Below, one piece after another: positions 10,082-22,274 of a DNA stretch of 64,000 nucleotides (position 1 is its first letter; every line of letters starts with the position of its first letter). A program made the translations under genes and the position numbers. The notes beneath the pieces were generated by a model. It made no database searches. It was not told the DNA's origin and was given only the letters and a program-made list of their open reading frames with translations. Location: positions 1-64,000 of the forward strand of contig JASAMV010003643.1 in assembly GCA_030248065.1 (NCBI GenBank), given 5' to 3'. The DNA is from Rhynchonema sp. JSB1_4 (taxonomy: Eukaryota; Nematoda; Chromadorea; Monhysterida; Xyalidae).

Positions 10082-12408
10082 ATGGCTTCAACAGCCACGT
10101 TTCTGAGCGCGACATGGGAGTCGACGCTCGACAGTCAGATGACATCGTCCTTGTATAAATCTGAAACAAATAAAACACCGACTGACGTTCGCATATCCGT
10201 TCGTGATAATTTGCATGAAACAGAAATGTCGTTCTTCATTGACGACTGTGTCGAATTGGATGGTTGCTGGCTGAACTTCTGTTCTGCGATTCGCGTCGGC
10301 GATTATGTCTACATTTCTTATCATTCGCCTTCTGAATCCCAAAGTGCTGTTATCCATCGACATCAAATTCTCGGTGAAAATGATACCCAACCAAGCAATG
10401 CTCGCAACTTAACTATTGCTGCAGCTGGAGAGACTTATAATTTCGAATGGCAACAGTGCAATTCTCCAAGGAACCAAGGTGTCTCCGAAACGATTGTATC
10501 CGACAGACATTTTGGTGTCCAAATGTGTGACGATGGTGTACGTTGCAATGATGCCCATCGATGTCTGGTGCACACGACTGACTGGGTGTTTATGGCGATC
10601 AATGGCAAATTGTACCACATTGACCAACTCAGAAACACTACGCACTTCGCGCCGCGCTTGGTTTCGCTGCCGTTGGAAGGTTTGTCGTATTGAAACGCAA
10701 GTTTTGTTCATGTTTCACATGTTTTCCGCATAATTTGTACTTTTCCACGGGTGCATAATAATGGCGTTTTGGTCGAGCACAAAACCAGCTCGCATCACAG
10801 TTGCCTGGGATCATTATCACGTGCTCATCCAGTGCATTCGCGAGAAACACGTCGCATGGCACAATTCACATTACAGACGGCGAATCGATACGATCAGTTG
10901 CGTGTGGCAAGGCGTTTGTTGTGATGCTCACTTCACGTCTTTCCGTCTTTGCGTTTGGCACTGGCAGGTAAAAAAAGGTAGCGATAATCAAGCAAGAGCA
11001 AGTATTTTAAGATTTCTTTTGAGGTCAAACTTAAATTATATCTGCAGTCACGGCGAGCTCGGTCAGGGTACGCTAATCAGCGAGTTGGAGGCAATGCGAA
11101 TCGAGTTATTTGATGACATTCAAGTGCTACAAATTGCTTGTGGAGGATGGCATGCGTTCGCGCTTACTGGTTGGTCAATCAAGGGCTTGTCTCCACCTAG
11201 TCTTTACAGTGACCGACTGCAGTAGATGTGAAGAATTATGTGGCACATCCCGGACCACTAATTTTCATAACATCCAAATTCGAGCTAATTGTCTGCTTCC
11301 AGTTCTTCGCTACATATACGTACCTGTTTTATTCGATAACCGTGCATTATTATGAGCGATATCAAACTTGGTGATCGGATCGGATGTCCTTGGTCACGTG
11401 ACTATTTTGGATTGGTGGTGCCAGTAATTTCCGCCAGCGTAGAAAATGTTCTCCGACCTAAAATAAACAACAAATAAGCTGGACGAAATTAGTGGCTCCA
11501 GCAGTAAATTTTTTAATGACCTCTATGCAAGAATCACGCCACGCGCTACCAATGCAAGTCAGATCCGATCACCAAGTTTGAGATCGACCTACGATTCCCC
11601 TGATTTTGCAGATTCGAACGATGTCTACGTTTGGGGCTGGAACGAGAGCGGTCAATTATCACTGTGCTCTGCTGAAGTATGTGTCTTTCTGTGTCTTTTT
11701 TCATTGTTGCCCAATTTGAAGCACAATAATATCGAGTTTCAGTTCCCCAGCTGTCTGACGCCACATCCACTTGAATGGCCCGAATCACTGATTGTCAAAA
11801 CGATCACTTGCGGCTCGCAGTTTTCGGCAATGCTCACTGGTTTGTCATTTTATCAGGTTCACTTTCTTCATTCTGTTTTTTTACTATGTTAGGTGGCGGT
11901 GGCGGAGCGGCGCCTAAAATTGGGGCGTTTCTGTGAGGTTTCAGTGACAATAACAGCAAGTTTTACTTGAAGTAAAAACCCTGGTCATTACAATGTAAAA
12001 ACCCTGGTCATTTCTCGTAATAACCCTCTGTATAATGACGTGACGACACCGACACCGTCCAGATGTTGTGAGAATTTTACGAGGACAATTTGGTTCCGTT
12101 TTTGCCGTTAACCTCATAATCCCCCCACTGTGTGGTGCACATTCTCTAATCTGCAGTGATAGAAAATGCCTGGCTTCGTCCCGATCACAACACTACACAC
12201 AGAGGAGAGGGTGGATTTTACGCCCATTTCAGAATGCGGTCGCGTTTTTGTCTGCGGAAAACATCGTATCGAACCAGCTGCACTGTGCTCAAGCGAGAAT
12301 GTACCCAATAACTGGCAGGAGCTTGACACGACAAAATCGAACTGTTCTGTCTTCAACATAGTGGCTCATGATTGGAACTTGTACATTTTCCCGGAGAAAA
12401 GACGTTAA
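10082..12408 (+). CDS. RCCD1: RCCD1-like RCC1-repeat protein (6 exons, 382 aa)
   Basis: Exons: 10082-10679, 10877-10967, 11048-11169, 11612-11676, 11743-11839, 12233-12408. All introns are GT-AG, all phases agree, and the total is 1,149 bp. The N-terminal half (about 199 residues, one exon) is poorly conserved. From about residue 205 RCC1-type blades appear: VACGKAFVVML, then GTGSHGELGQGTL, ACGGWHAFALTD, VYVWGWNESGQL and TCGSQFSAMLT. The combination of HGELGQGTL, GGWH and GWNESGQL matches RCC1 domain-containing protein 1 rather than RCC1 itself, and human RCCD1 is about the same length (376 aa). RCCD1 is known as a chromatin partner of the JmjC protein KDM8; that role is inferred from the family. 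A poly(A) signal follows the stop. Introns 3 and 5 hold repeat-derived sequence. Confidence 0.9.
11362..11581. mobile_element. Intronic MITE, copy 1 (TCAAACTTGGTGATCGG ends)
   Basis: In intron 3 of the RCCD1-like gene the left end TCAAACTTGGTGATCGGATC is mirrored exactly at the right end. Just inside the left end lies the palindrome GGTCACGTGAC. Related copies sit in anoctamin intron 1 (13,190-13,377) and at about 34,532-34,735. The copy ends close to the next splice acceptor (11,611), so its right end supplies intron sequence. Confidence 0.75.
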
Positions 12409-12433
12409 ATGAAATATTCTGTGCATTCCCGTG

Positions 12434-12461
12434 GGCGGTTCAATTTAAACCGCCAAATAAA
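12434..12461 (+). terminator. Hairpin and poly(A) signal of the RCCD1-like gene
   Basis: GGCGGTT and AACCGCC form a short stem at about 12,434-12,454, directly followed by AATAAA at 12,456-12,461, 48 bp after the stop codon. The AATAAA is the likely cleavage signal; the hairpin may be incidental. Confidence 0.6.
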
Positions 12462-12882
12462 CGATAAAAGACCCAACTATGTATATTTTGTAGTTTTAGG
12501 ACGCAGGTGCTATAGGCCAGCCTAGCAAAAAGACCCACCTAATGGTTTTGATTTGCAGTGCACAAACGGAAAAACGAGCATTGCGCGTGCATGCGCTGCG
12601 CAAATGTGCAGATCTTTATCAGTATCAGTTACTTCGCATAATATGCCTGTCGTGTTTGTGATGAAAAACTTGTACGCAAAAATGTTTGCTTCTTGTGACA
12701 CACAACAGTGTTATGCGCTCATTCACTCAGACTGTCCTACGTTTTACAAATCAAATTCTGTTTTCTCGTCTGCATGCATTCTTGCTTTTATCCGCATTGC
12801 CACTGTCTTTCACTACTTTGTTTTGTGTTGCACATTGTTGTGCCAGTTAAATTTTGATTGCAGCACCAGCGCGTGCACCAGA

Positions 12883-15800
12883 ATGACATCCCGTCACAAT
12901 CAATTCTCTGGTGTTGGTACGGTCACTGTCCGTTCCACCAACATCGACAAACGCATCAGTGTCCCGTTACACCCGGCATCGTCAGTGGAGCGCAAAGTGC
13001 GCGAATGGCAGGCCCGTCATGCGGCTGGGGACGCGACCAACAACAATGCGAACACAACGACAGACGCAGGGGAAAGACAAGTCACTCTCACGCATCCGGC
13101 TGTGGTGAGGAAGAGCTTTGTGCCGATATCGCACATCAATCAGGAAGACCTCATACCGTTGCCAAATCAGGTACATGTATGTGGCGTCATCAAAGTTGGT
13201 CTTATTGGTCACGTGACGTTTCCTTGATGAAAGACATTTCGAGATTTTGTTGATGACACTGTTGCAAGCTTTCCGGAAACCAAATTGGCGCTGGCAGAAC
13301 TTTGTTTTGTCGCGATATCTCGTCCAGACCTGAATGCCGAAACCCACCTGACCGACTGGACCGGTCACCAAGTTTGATGCCACTTGTGAACTGTGGTGTA
13401 AAGGCTTACTGAACATTTCGTATGAGTACCTACATTGCCCTGATATTTCAAGGACGTGCGTTCTGCATCATTCCGTCGTGTCAAACGTGTGCTGCCGCAT
13501 TCGGCCCATTTCAACGATGGACATCGGGTGATCGACTTTGTGCTCACTTGGACGGCGCCGTCGAAGAAAAATCGTAAAAAATACGCGCTCAACACGAAAT
13601 TCAGGTTTGTCTGTTTGTGAACGAATGATGTTTCACAAATAGGTTTCGTGTTCTGTTTGGCACCTGTACTTGATTCCGGGTTCTACGGTGTACCCTCTTC
13701 ATTGTGGCATTCTCAACATTGAAATCCTCTTATGTATTTTGCCGACAGTTTGATCCCCAATTTGCAAGTTTAGAGGGACTGATAATGTCCCTGTAAAAGG
13801 CGGTACGGACAAAACAGCGGGCGACAAGACAGCTGGTACTGAAGACACCCACCTTGACCATCAGGCTTTGGCTTATGGGCTTGGCTTAGGCCTACACTAG
13901 CCCCAGCAAACGTCTTTTTATGTATGTAGCTGCTGTCTTTCAAAAAAAACGCTGTTTTGGCCCTCGCTGTTTTGTCCGTGACATTGTAAAAAGCGATGCG
14001 TCGGGTTCGACTTGTTTCTGCAGACTGATGGTGCGCCAAATCACCGTCAGTTCGAATGCACCATCAGTGAACGTTTAGCGTGATGAACACCGTCGCCTCG
14101 TGTCGCACAAACAAATTACCGCAGGTGGTATTACAGCTCAAGATAAATGATATGAACCGTCACAGAACGAAATTCGAGTCCGAACTGCGCAACGTCGGTC
14201 TTGAGTTGGAGTACGAAAGTGCCGAATCCTCTCCCGACCGCAAAACAGCGTTCACCAAGGTGCATGCGCCATGGGCGGCCTTGTCTCGTCAAGCTGAATT
14301 CGAAGATCTACAAATGCCGGTGCTGTTGAGTGACATCAAGCCCAAGCCCAAGTCGTTGACAAGTTGGTTGATGGACTATCTGCCCGGCAAATGGAGCCCG
14401 CATCGTCTGCCGGATGAACTGCAAATTGAGAACCCAGAGTTTTTCACGGATGCCTACGAGCGAGATAATGAGGACGGGTTTCTGATTGGCGATTTGGATA
14501 CGTTCTTTACGCAACATCAACGCATCTATCTCACTTGGTCGATTATATCTGGAGTGCAGATCAAGTTGAAAATCAAGAAGAAAGAGGCAAAATCGCGAAA
14601 GGAGACCACCGTTGATGTGTTGACGGCCATTAAGGAGGACCAGGATTTTGCGACTCGAAAGAGGACCGTGCCTGAAATGGAGGAGAAGGCCACCAACATT
14701 GTCTACATGTTGGCCGAGGTCGGTGTGGTTTGTTATGCCAAAAGTGCTTTGTCAGCAAAACTCACAAATTCTCGAATCAACTTTCGGCTTTATTTGAGAT
14801 CGCACCTGACCTCTGCCATTCATTTTATCTTTGAGTTGTGCGGCCGCTTCTGTCAGACAAACGGTGCACCAGGTCATCGTCAGTGCGAATGGGCATAATC
14901 CAGGTGGACCTCCAAGTTTTTATGCGTTTGGTCTTCGTGACCTGAAATTCTCTGTTTCGTGACTGCCAGTGTTCGGTCCTTGCAGTCTGCCGCTGCTTCT
15001 CCGCTTTTTTTGTGATCATACATATACTCTTTGTGCTGACTTAAATGGCTGTCCAGTCGCACTGTTCCCTAATTTAGAACACCCATCCAACCACAATTGC
15101 AGGGCATCTACACGAATGCATTCCCACTTCATGACAGTGACGTTCCCACATACACCGTCACTGACGAGCCCGACCTGAGCACCACCCCCGTGTCTCACTG
15201 GCCTCTTCGTGCGTATCTGGCCACGACATGGGCCAGTTGGTCACGGTGGTGCACCTACCAGCCGTTGGAACAAATCAGGGAGTATTATGGAGAAAAGGTG
15301 TGCACTTCATCGGCGAACGCTTGTTTTTTTTGCAATTCCAATCCGGTATTGGCATCAAAATTGATGATCTGCCCGCTCTAGATTGATCCTGTTTAAGTTC
15401 GGCTGCGTTGGAATCAAGTACAGTATATGTATTTCGCGATTTATTGTGGCCACTGGTTTCCATCGGCGTTGTTCCCAGACACTCAGGTGTGCAATAATAA
15501 AGAACTGTTACGCTGGTCAAGATTCAAATCTGGAAATACTTCCAAAACAAAAAGTTCCTGTGACCAACAGCGGACCGATCATCAAGAATGTTGCATGTAT
15601 CAACACGTGATGTTGCAGGTGGGCATGTACTTTGCCTGGCTCGGTTTCTACACGCAAATGCTGATTGTGCCCTCAGTGTTGGGTCTGGTCATTTTCATCT
15701 GGGGTTTGGTCGCCGCCAACACCGATCCGTTGAAGGAGTGGTTCTGTGGCAACTGGACCGAACCGTTCGTGTTCTGTCGCGACTGCTCCGAACTGCATTG

Positions 15801-18800
15801 TCCGTATAAGGTTGGAGGCGCTGACGACGCTGGCCGGATTCTCGACAGATACATGCGCAATCAACACTTATTTTGTGACCCTCTTAACAAATCCAGTGCA
15901 CCTTCGTGATCGTTGACGGTTGCAGAACCTTTGCGTTTTCGCTTTTCGAAACAAACCACGTTATTGTCCCAATTGGAGAAGCTTATTGTCCACGAGAATG
16001 TGGGTGCCTTCGGCTCGCACCAGCGACACCGATAATGGCCTGTTGCACCGCCAGTCTGGCCACTAACTTCCTCACATTCCACCACACAGGAACGCTCAAG
16101 CTTGTGTCTGTACGCTCACATGTCTCGTGTGTTCGACAACGCTGGTGCACCTGTCTTCAGGTAACACATACTCTGATTTGCAGATTTTTGCACCCACCGG
16201 AATGTCGAATTTCAGTGTGTTCATGTCCGTTTGGGTGGTTGTGTTTCTGGAAATGTGGAAACGTTATCAATCGGAGTTGTGCGCTCGCTGGGATGTCAGT
16301 GAGAATGAGTTCACCGTGGATCAGGTTGCATAACTTTTTGTGGTTTTCATTTTTCATTAATTTATCCGCAACTGATGCTTTGAGATTATCTTCCGTTAAG
16401 GTACGGCCCGATTACAATTTGAACGTGGAAACAACGTGGGTGAACCCAGTGACCCACGAGATTGAGCCGCATCTCGAGAAACGATCTGTCTACCAACGAC
16501 TGATTGGCTCAATCGTCACTGTGTTTGTGATCTTTAATTATTTTTGCTTATTTTTTGTCAGTGTTCCAACCGTGTGTGTTTTTTAATTGAGAAATACAAA
16601 CAATAATGTCAATTTTATAGCATCTTCTTCTTGTCTGTCGTATGGAGTCTGCTGATTGGCGTCATGGTCTACAAGGTATCCTATGGTCTAACATTGTGGA
16701 GAAGCGTGTTCCCAAGCGGCGGCGGTCAGTCAAACTGAGTCGTAAAACTGACAGTTAATTATTGCAATCTCAAACAAATTGTATTCAAAAAAATTCGTTA
16801 CAGATTTGCATGCAATACCAGTGTTCAGTCCCGCGTTGATGACCAGCATTACAGCGTCACTACTCAATTGCTTATGCATTGCGGTGATGAGCAAGATTTA
16901 TTCGAAGGTAAACTTCATGTCAGACTGACGGCCGAAAGGGAATTTACATTGTATGAAAGGTTCGTGACTATAAAGAGGCAATGTTCAGGTGTGCTGGTAC
17001 CTGACCCGTTGGGAAATGCCCCGGACCGAAGTGCTGTTCGAGTCAAGCTACACCTATAAAATGTTCATCTTCCAATTTGTTAATTTCTACGGTGCACTGT
17101 TCTATCTGTCGTTCATTCGTGGCCAATTGGCCAACACCGATCCGTTGCAAGACAATCGCGCTGTGCCAAACTGCCAACCGACAGGTTTGAATTTTGCTTT
17201 GCATTCGTACTGGCAATGTCCTGGTGCACCGTTCGTCTGTGAAGGATGGAATGGGCAACCAAGAACCACGCTGCACAACTCTTGTTGGAGAACCAATACA
17301 TAAATGTGTTCGAACCAATACATGAGTTGTGCAGCCTGTTTTTCTTCGCTGATTTCATCATTTTCACCGGTTTTCACACTTGAGCAGTGCACCAGGTCAT
17401 CACCAGTTCTGAGAATGCTTCACGTTACGAAGATTAAGCCAGACTGTATCGATCACCAACTTTGACACCGGCTGATAATCCAATCATTCAGTCAGACAGC
17501 AATGCCCAATTCTTTCATCAGGTTGCATGCTTGACGTTTCGATCCAACTTCTGATCGTGATGACCGGCAAGCAAATTCTCAACAACGGACTCGAACTTGG
17601 CGTCCCGCTGCTGAAGAACTTCTTTCGTCGCGTCAAATACAAAGATGAAAATACTGCTGACGTGTACAGGTGGAATAAGGACTTCCAGCTTGAGGTTTGA
17701 TGAAGCTTGGTTTGGGCATGCCTGGTGATCGATTCGGTCCGGTTGTGTCCGGTCAGTTGTCTCGGAACAGCTTCTACGCTTGTCAAGTTTAGTGGCACCA
17801 GTGAATCACGTGTCAATCCATGGAAATATGCGGCATTAAGTTACGCAATCAATGTAAGGCAGGACCGACCGATCACATGTTTCATATCAGTTACGATGTT
17901 TTTAATTTTCCTTGGAGATAAAAATGTGCAGATTTGTTATTTTCGCAAAGTCATCATTTAGACCTGATGTTTCAGAATCCCCCGCCACTCAATCTGTTCA
18001 GCGATTACCTGGAGATGTTGATTCAATACGGTTTCATCACCATGTTCGTCCCGTCTTTCCCAATGGCGCCGTTGTTTGCGTTGATCAATAATATTGTCGA
18101 GATTCGATTGGATGCGATCAAAATGCTGAGGGAGACAAAACGGTCAGGTACAATTTGAGGAGGTGTGAAACATCAGTGAGTTCCGCGGTGAGGCACTAAG
18201 AAATGTGCACACCTTTTTTGGCGATGACACTACCATCTGGTGCATTCGGACTGGTGTAGCGCCCTGTGGTTATGTGCATAGTCAGGACGTGGACCAAGAC
18301 ATCGTCAGTGCCAGTGGACCAAATAGCGAATAAACTAAAAGAGCCTTTAGACCACAGGTGATGTATTTTCAGCACGATTCCCGTACGAGCGAAAGACATT
18401 GGTCCGTGGTTCCATCTTCTATCAGCGGTGAGCAAGATCGCCGTGTTCACAAACGCAATTCTGATCGCGCTCACGTCAGGTTTCATCGACAAAACCGTCT
18501 ATTTCGCCGTCTACAACCAAATCACTCCGAATTCATCGCTATTGGACACGTATGTGACCCGATTCGATACGAGCAAGTACTGTACGAACGGGTTGAATCC
18601 GAACGCGACCACCTATTCGTCGAACGAATGCTACAAGTTGATGTTCATGGAGCATGTGAGCGCAGTGAATGAGCGTGAATTGATCGCTCAGTTGAATGAA
18701 GTCAATAATTCGCTCCCGATGGTCCCCACTGATCCGACAGCGAATCTGCTCACCAACACATCAGCTATTCGATCGCTTGACAGCAGCAGCGCGAATAGTC

Positions 18801-19516
18801 GAGTCGATCTCGATCTACTCGTCGACGCAGTGAACACGAATCGATCGGATCGATTTCGATTCACAGCCAATCAACTGGTCACCCGGTGCTACGTTCGTTC
18901 GTACCTGTTGACGCCCAAAGCAGCACGCAATCAGCACTACTACCATGTGGTCATGGCTAAATTGGCGTTCATTATCATATTTGAACATTTCATCTTGTTG
19001 GTACAGGCGTTTTTGGCTGGTTTGATACCCGACGTACCGGGCCACGTATCGGTGCGTTTGCAGAGGGAGGCGTATTTGCAACGAGAATGGTTCAAACAAC
19101 GCGAAGCTGCCGAACGAGCACGAGTCAATGACAATAGACCACGACAACCAAATCCTGTCACTGTCACACAACCACAGACACCCGTCTATCAACTTGAGCA
19201 AGCACAGATGCCTGAACCGTCAAGGGGAGCTACTAATAGGAGGCGAACAATGGAATCTGATACAACATCATTGCCCTATTATGGCGGTGATTCTGTGTCT
19301 CAGCAAATTATCAACCCATCAATCGCTACCAGTGATGCCATTGTGAGTGCTCACCATAACCCGGGACCCCCAGCCACTTTGCTTGAGAAACCAGCTTGGG
19401 ATATTGACTCGTTCACAGAGATCAAACCAGTCAGCTACAGACCAAGATGGATGCGCAGGGACCAGCAGCCTCCTCAACTGGTCAGAGTCTCCTCGGTCGC
19501 CACGTCGCGTTTGTGA
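12883..19516 (+). CDS. Anoctamin (TMEM16) family membrane protein, 14 exons
   Basis: Modelled exons: 12883-13170, 13453-13604, 14079-14718, 15103-15297, 15619-15810, 16090-16160, 16216-16324, 16401-16522, 16621-16724, 16804-16907, 16989-17184, 17522-17694, 17976-18142, 18373-19516; 3,657 bp, about 1,218 aa, all phases compatible. Family landmarks in order: [13 protein letters not shown] (dimerisation region), [47 protein letters not shown] (TM1), [21 protein letters not shown]-like [67 protein letters not shown] and a last membrane segment before IPDVP. Anoctamins are calcium-activated chloride channels or lipid scramblases; which one cannot be told here. Odd points: a lysine-rich insert after [13 protein letters not shown] where the family usually has DFIP, and a long polar C-terminal tail of about 170 residues. 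The acceptor at 14,078 and the first exon are the least certain. Confidence 0.92.
13190..13377. mobile_element. Intronic MITE, copy 2, in anoctamin intron 1
   Basis: Left end TCAAAGTTGGTC, right end GACCGGTCACCAAGTTTGA. The palindrome GGTCACGTGAC lies just inside the left end, as in the RCCD1 intron copy. It occupies most of the intron between the first and second modelled anoctamin exons. Confidence 0.6.
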
Positions 19517-19922
19517 TTTAAACCTCGCGTTTCATACAAATGTGGCTGCTGATTGAATTATGAATTCATAAACTTATTGTCTGACAATTTATTTTCTTTT
19601 CTGGGCAAAGGGTTTATCCAACGCTGCACACCATAACCATTTGAATGTATTGCATGCTCGATGGTTTTTGTCTTCTGGCATAGGTAGTTTTGTTTTGTTT
19701 GAAAGCAGGTTTCCGTGCATCCCTGTGACAAATGTAACTGTTCTGTACCGCTGGTTCATTACAAAAAATGCATAAAAGTAGTTGTTCTTGTTCCAAAATG
19801 AAACAACATTTTTTTTATTGGCTTGTTTGTTCGTCTTGTACCAAATGCGCTGCAACATGACATGAACATGAACATAAAAAATACGCAGCCAAGAGCCAGG
19901 ATCTGGACCATACGGAAATGTC

Positions 19923-20018
19923 ATGTATAATAAGTTTCTAGCGTTGCTATTTTTCTCCACCAGTTTGTGCTGTCTATATCTGAAAGAAGCTGAAGTAGTG
20001 CCGTACTACTCATTCGAA
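19923..20018 (+). CDS. Possible signal-peptide exon of a small secreted peptide
   Basis: An ATG opens MYNKFLALLFFSTSLCC and continues to a possible donor at 20,019 (GAA then GTGAGC). The hydrophobic run followed by small residues and Cys looks like a signal peptide. A plausible acceptor (TTTTTGCAG) precedes 20,064, but the downstream frame runs into a repeat at 20,162 and ends without a recognisable mature peptide. I do not recognise it and it may be chance. Confidence 0.25.
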
Positions 20019-21407
20019 GTGAGCGGCACACTTAAACATATATTAGCACCATTATTTTTGCAGATTGCTTTTAATCTTTATAGCCCGAGAGGACAACATC
20101 TGCCGCAGAGCTTGATTACTGCCCAGATTGCTACATATTGCGATTGGTTCACGAGGCTTAAAGGGGTGGTGCCACTTTTCGAGTCGTGTCTTCAAATCTC
20201 GTTCAAACTTTGTGAAAAAAATCTAGACGATAAGGTTTCCTTACTAAATTCCAAGGGTTAGGCCTAAAAGTGCACAAATGGTCAGATACGAATTTTTCAA
20301 AATCCGATTTTCTCCCCGGTTGCGAGAAACTAAAATCGCAAGAAAATGCCAAAATCCTGAATTGAAAAGGCAAGAGACTGAACATCTCGACTTAAACCAT
20401 ATCATTGAGATGTTTGTTCTCTTTCGGTTTCCTGCTGTTCCCGCTTGTTTTATGCAGCGTTTTAACGTTTGTTTGCTGCGCGATTAATTTTATTGATGTG
20501 TACTTGTCACCATCATTGCCCCAAAAAACGCGACAATGTTCATTTCAACGGATAATCTGCAGAATGTCGCGCTATTGGTGGTGCCTGGCTGGCGGCGAGA
20601 CCCGCATCGGCAAAAAAGTTGGTTTTTCTTTTTTCGTACAAGAGCTTCCCGAAATAGAGCCCCTCCCCGGAATACAGCCCCCTAAAAGGGGTCAGCGATT
20701 CATAGAGCCCCCTGCAATAGGCCCAGCTCAGAGGTGTCATTGACAATCGGGCTGGCGGCGGGCCCGGGCCTGGCCTGACTATGGATGGGCAGGGCACAAT
20801 ACCCAAACCCAACCAAGAACCAATACCACCCAATACCAGTGTTGGAGGTGAGGGGGGTTTGGAGGGGCTTGTAGCTCCCCCAGTACAGTAGGTATGGTAT
20901 CCCCCTGGCCTGGTACAGTAGGTATCCCCGATGTTTGGCATTGTGCAGTAGGTGTCCCCCGATTTTCACCCTGGTACAGTAGGTATCCTATCTAGGCCTG
21001 GGCACAATACCACTTTTGACACCCAATACCAATACCCAATACCAATACCGGCCCTGTACCAATACCCAATACCCAATACCAATACCAAATTGGTGACCCA
21101 ATACCAATACCCAATACCAATACCGGGCGAGACCCAATACCCAATACCAATACTCAATACCAGATCAATACTAGTGAAGTGCCTGGTATTGGGTTTGGTA
21201 TTGGGTTGGTATTAGGCATGGGGGCAATACCGATTTTTTGACCCAAGCCGATACCCAATACCCAATACCAGGGCCCACCCCCAATACCCAATACCTCAAA
21301 TGGGATCCAACCCAATACCCAATACTCAGGTTGAGACCCAATACCCAATACCGACCCAATGCCCAAAAATTCCAAACTTTTTTTTAAAAAAATGGGCCTG
21401 TTTTGGG

Positions 21408-22274
21408 CAGTGTAGTACTTGGTCAGGGTGTTGACGATAGATAGATTGGGACCCGAAATGTGTTGACGATAGATAGATGACCCAAGTCCGAAATCTGGGG
21501 GGGGGGGTCGAGGTCGACCCAAACTTGTTGACGATAGATAGATGGTGGGGGGGTCGCCAAAAATCAAGGTATAGTATAGTGTACTAAGTAGGTAATAATG
21601 CGTAAATATTAATGAAAATGTGCTTAGATGTACTAAATTCGCACGTAGCGCGCGATTTTTTGTCTATTTGGGGTGAAAAATACCAATTTTGAGCCATTTT
21701 GAGTCAAAAATATCATTTTTGGGGTCGATTGTTGTTGACGATAGATAGATTATTCCCAGAATTTGTTGACGATAGATAGATTAGCCCAAAAGTGTTGACG
21801 ATAGATAGATGCAGTGTAGTTCCTGGCGGGGGGGAGGGGGGTCCCCCCTCGGGTACGTCTGTTCCCCCTCCATGGTACGCCTGTCCCACTGTTCCCCCTC
21901 CGGGTACGTCTGCTCCCCCAATTTTTACCTAAAATAGGCAAATTTTGGCCCAAAATAGGCATTTTAGGCATAAAATTAGTGATTTTTAGGTCAATGCCGT
22001 CAAAAATCGCCAAAATACCGTTTTTATTGAGATTTTTTTCCTAAAAGGGGCAAAAATGAGCCAAATTTTCGACCTCAAAAAATGGCTTTTCTCCAAATTT
22101 GGGTCCTCCCCCCCCTTCCCCCCAGGTGGGTACGTCTGTTTCCCCTCCGAAAAAAGGGGGGTACCGCCTGTTCCCCCTCCGGACCAGGAACTACACTGGA
22201 TAGATGAAATCAAAAAGTGTTGACGATAGATAGATGAATTTGGGGGGACCCCCCACCCCCCAAGTACTACCCTG
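21408..22274. mobile_element. Family I element with TGTTGACGATAGATAGAT repeats
   Basis: Ends CAGTGTAGTACTTGG and CCAAGTACTACCCTG; exact duplication GTTTTGGG (21,400-21,407 and 22,275-22,282). The subterminal word TGTTGACGATAGATAGAT occurs at least seven times. It carries a family A element at 21,812-22,198. A diverged relative spans about 53,950-55,270. Confidence 0.88.
21812..22198. mobile_element. Family A element, GGGGGAACAGACG subfamily
   Basis: Ends CAGTGTAGTTCCTGG and CCAGGAACTACACTG; exact duplication GATAGATG (21,804-21,811 and 22,199-22,206). The core matches other family A copies, but the subterminal word is GGGGGAACAGACGTACC-like instead of CGGCGGTTAGTGTACC. This is the innermost of four nested insertions. 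Confidence 0.9.

Noticed and set aside
12553..12882. Open extension upstream of the anoctamin start
   Set aside because: A good acceptor (TTTTGATTGCAG) lies between it and the ATG at 12,883, so it is probably intron or leader.
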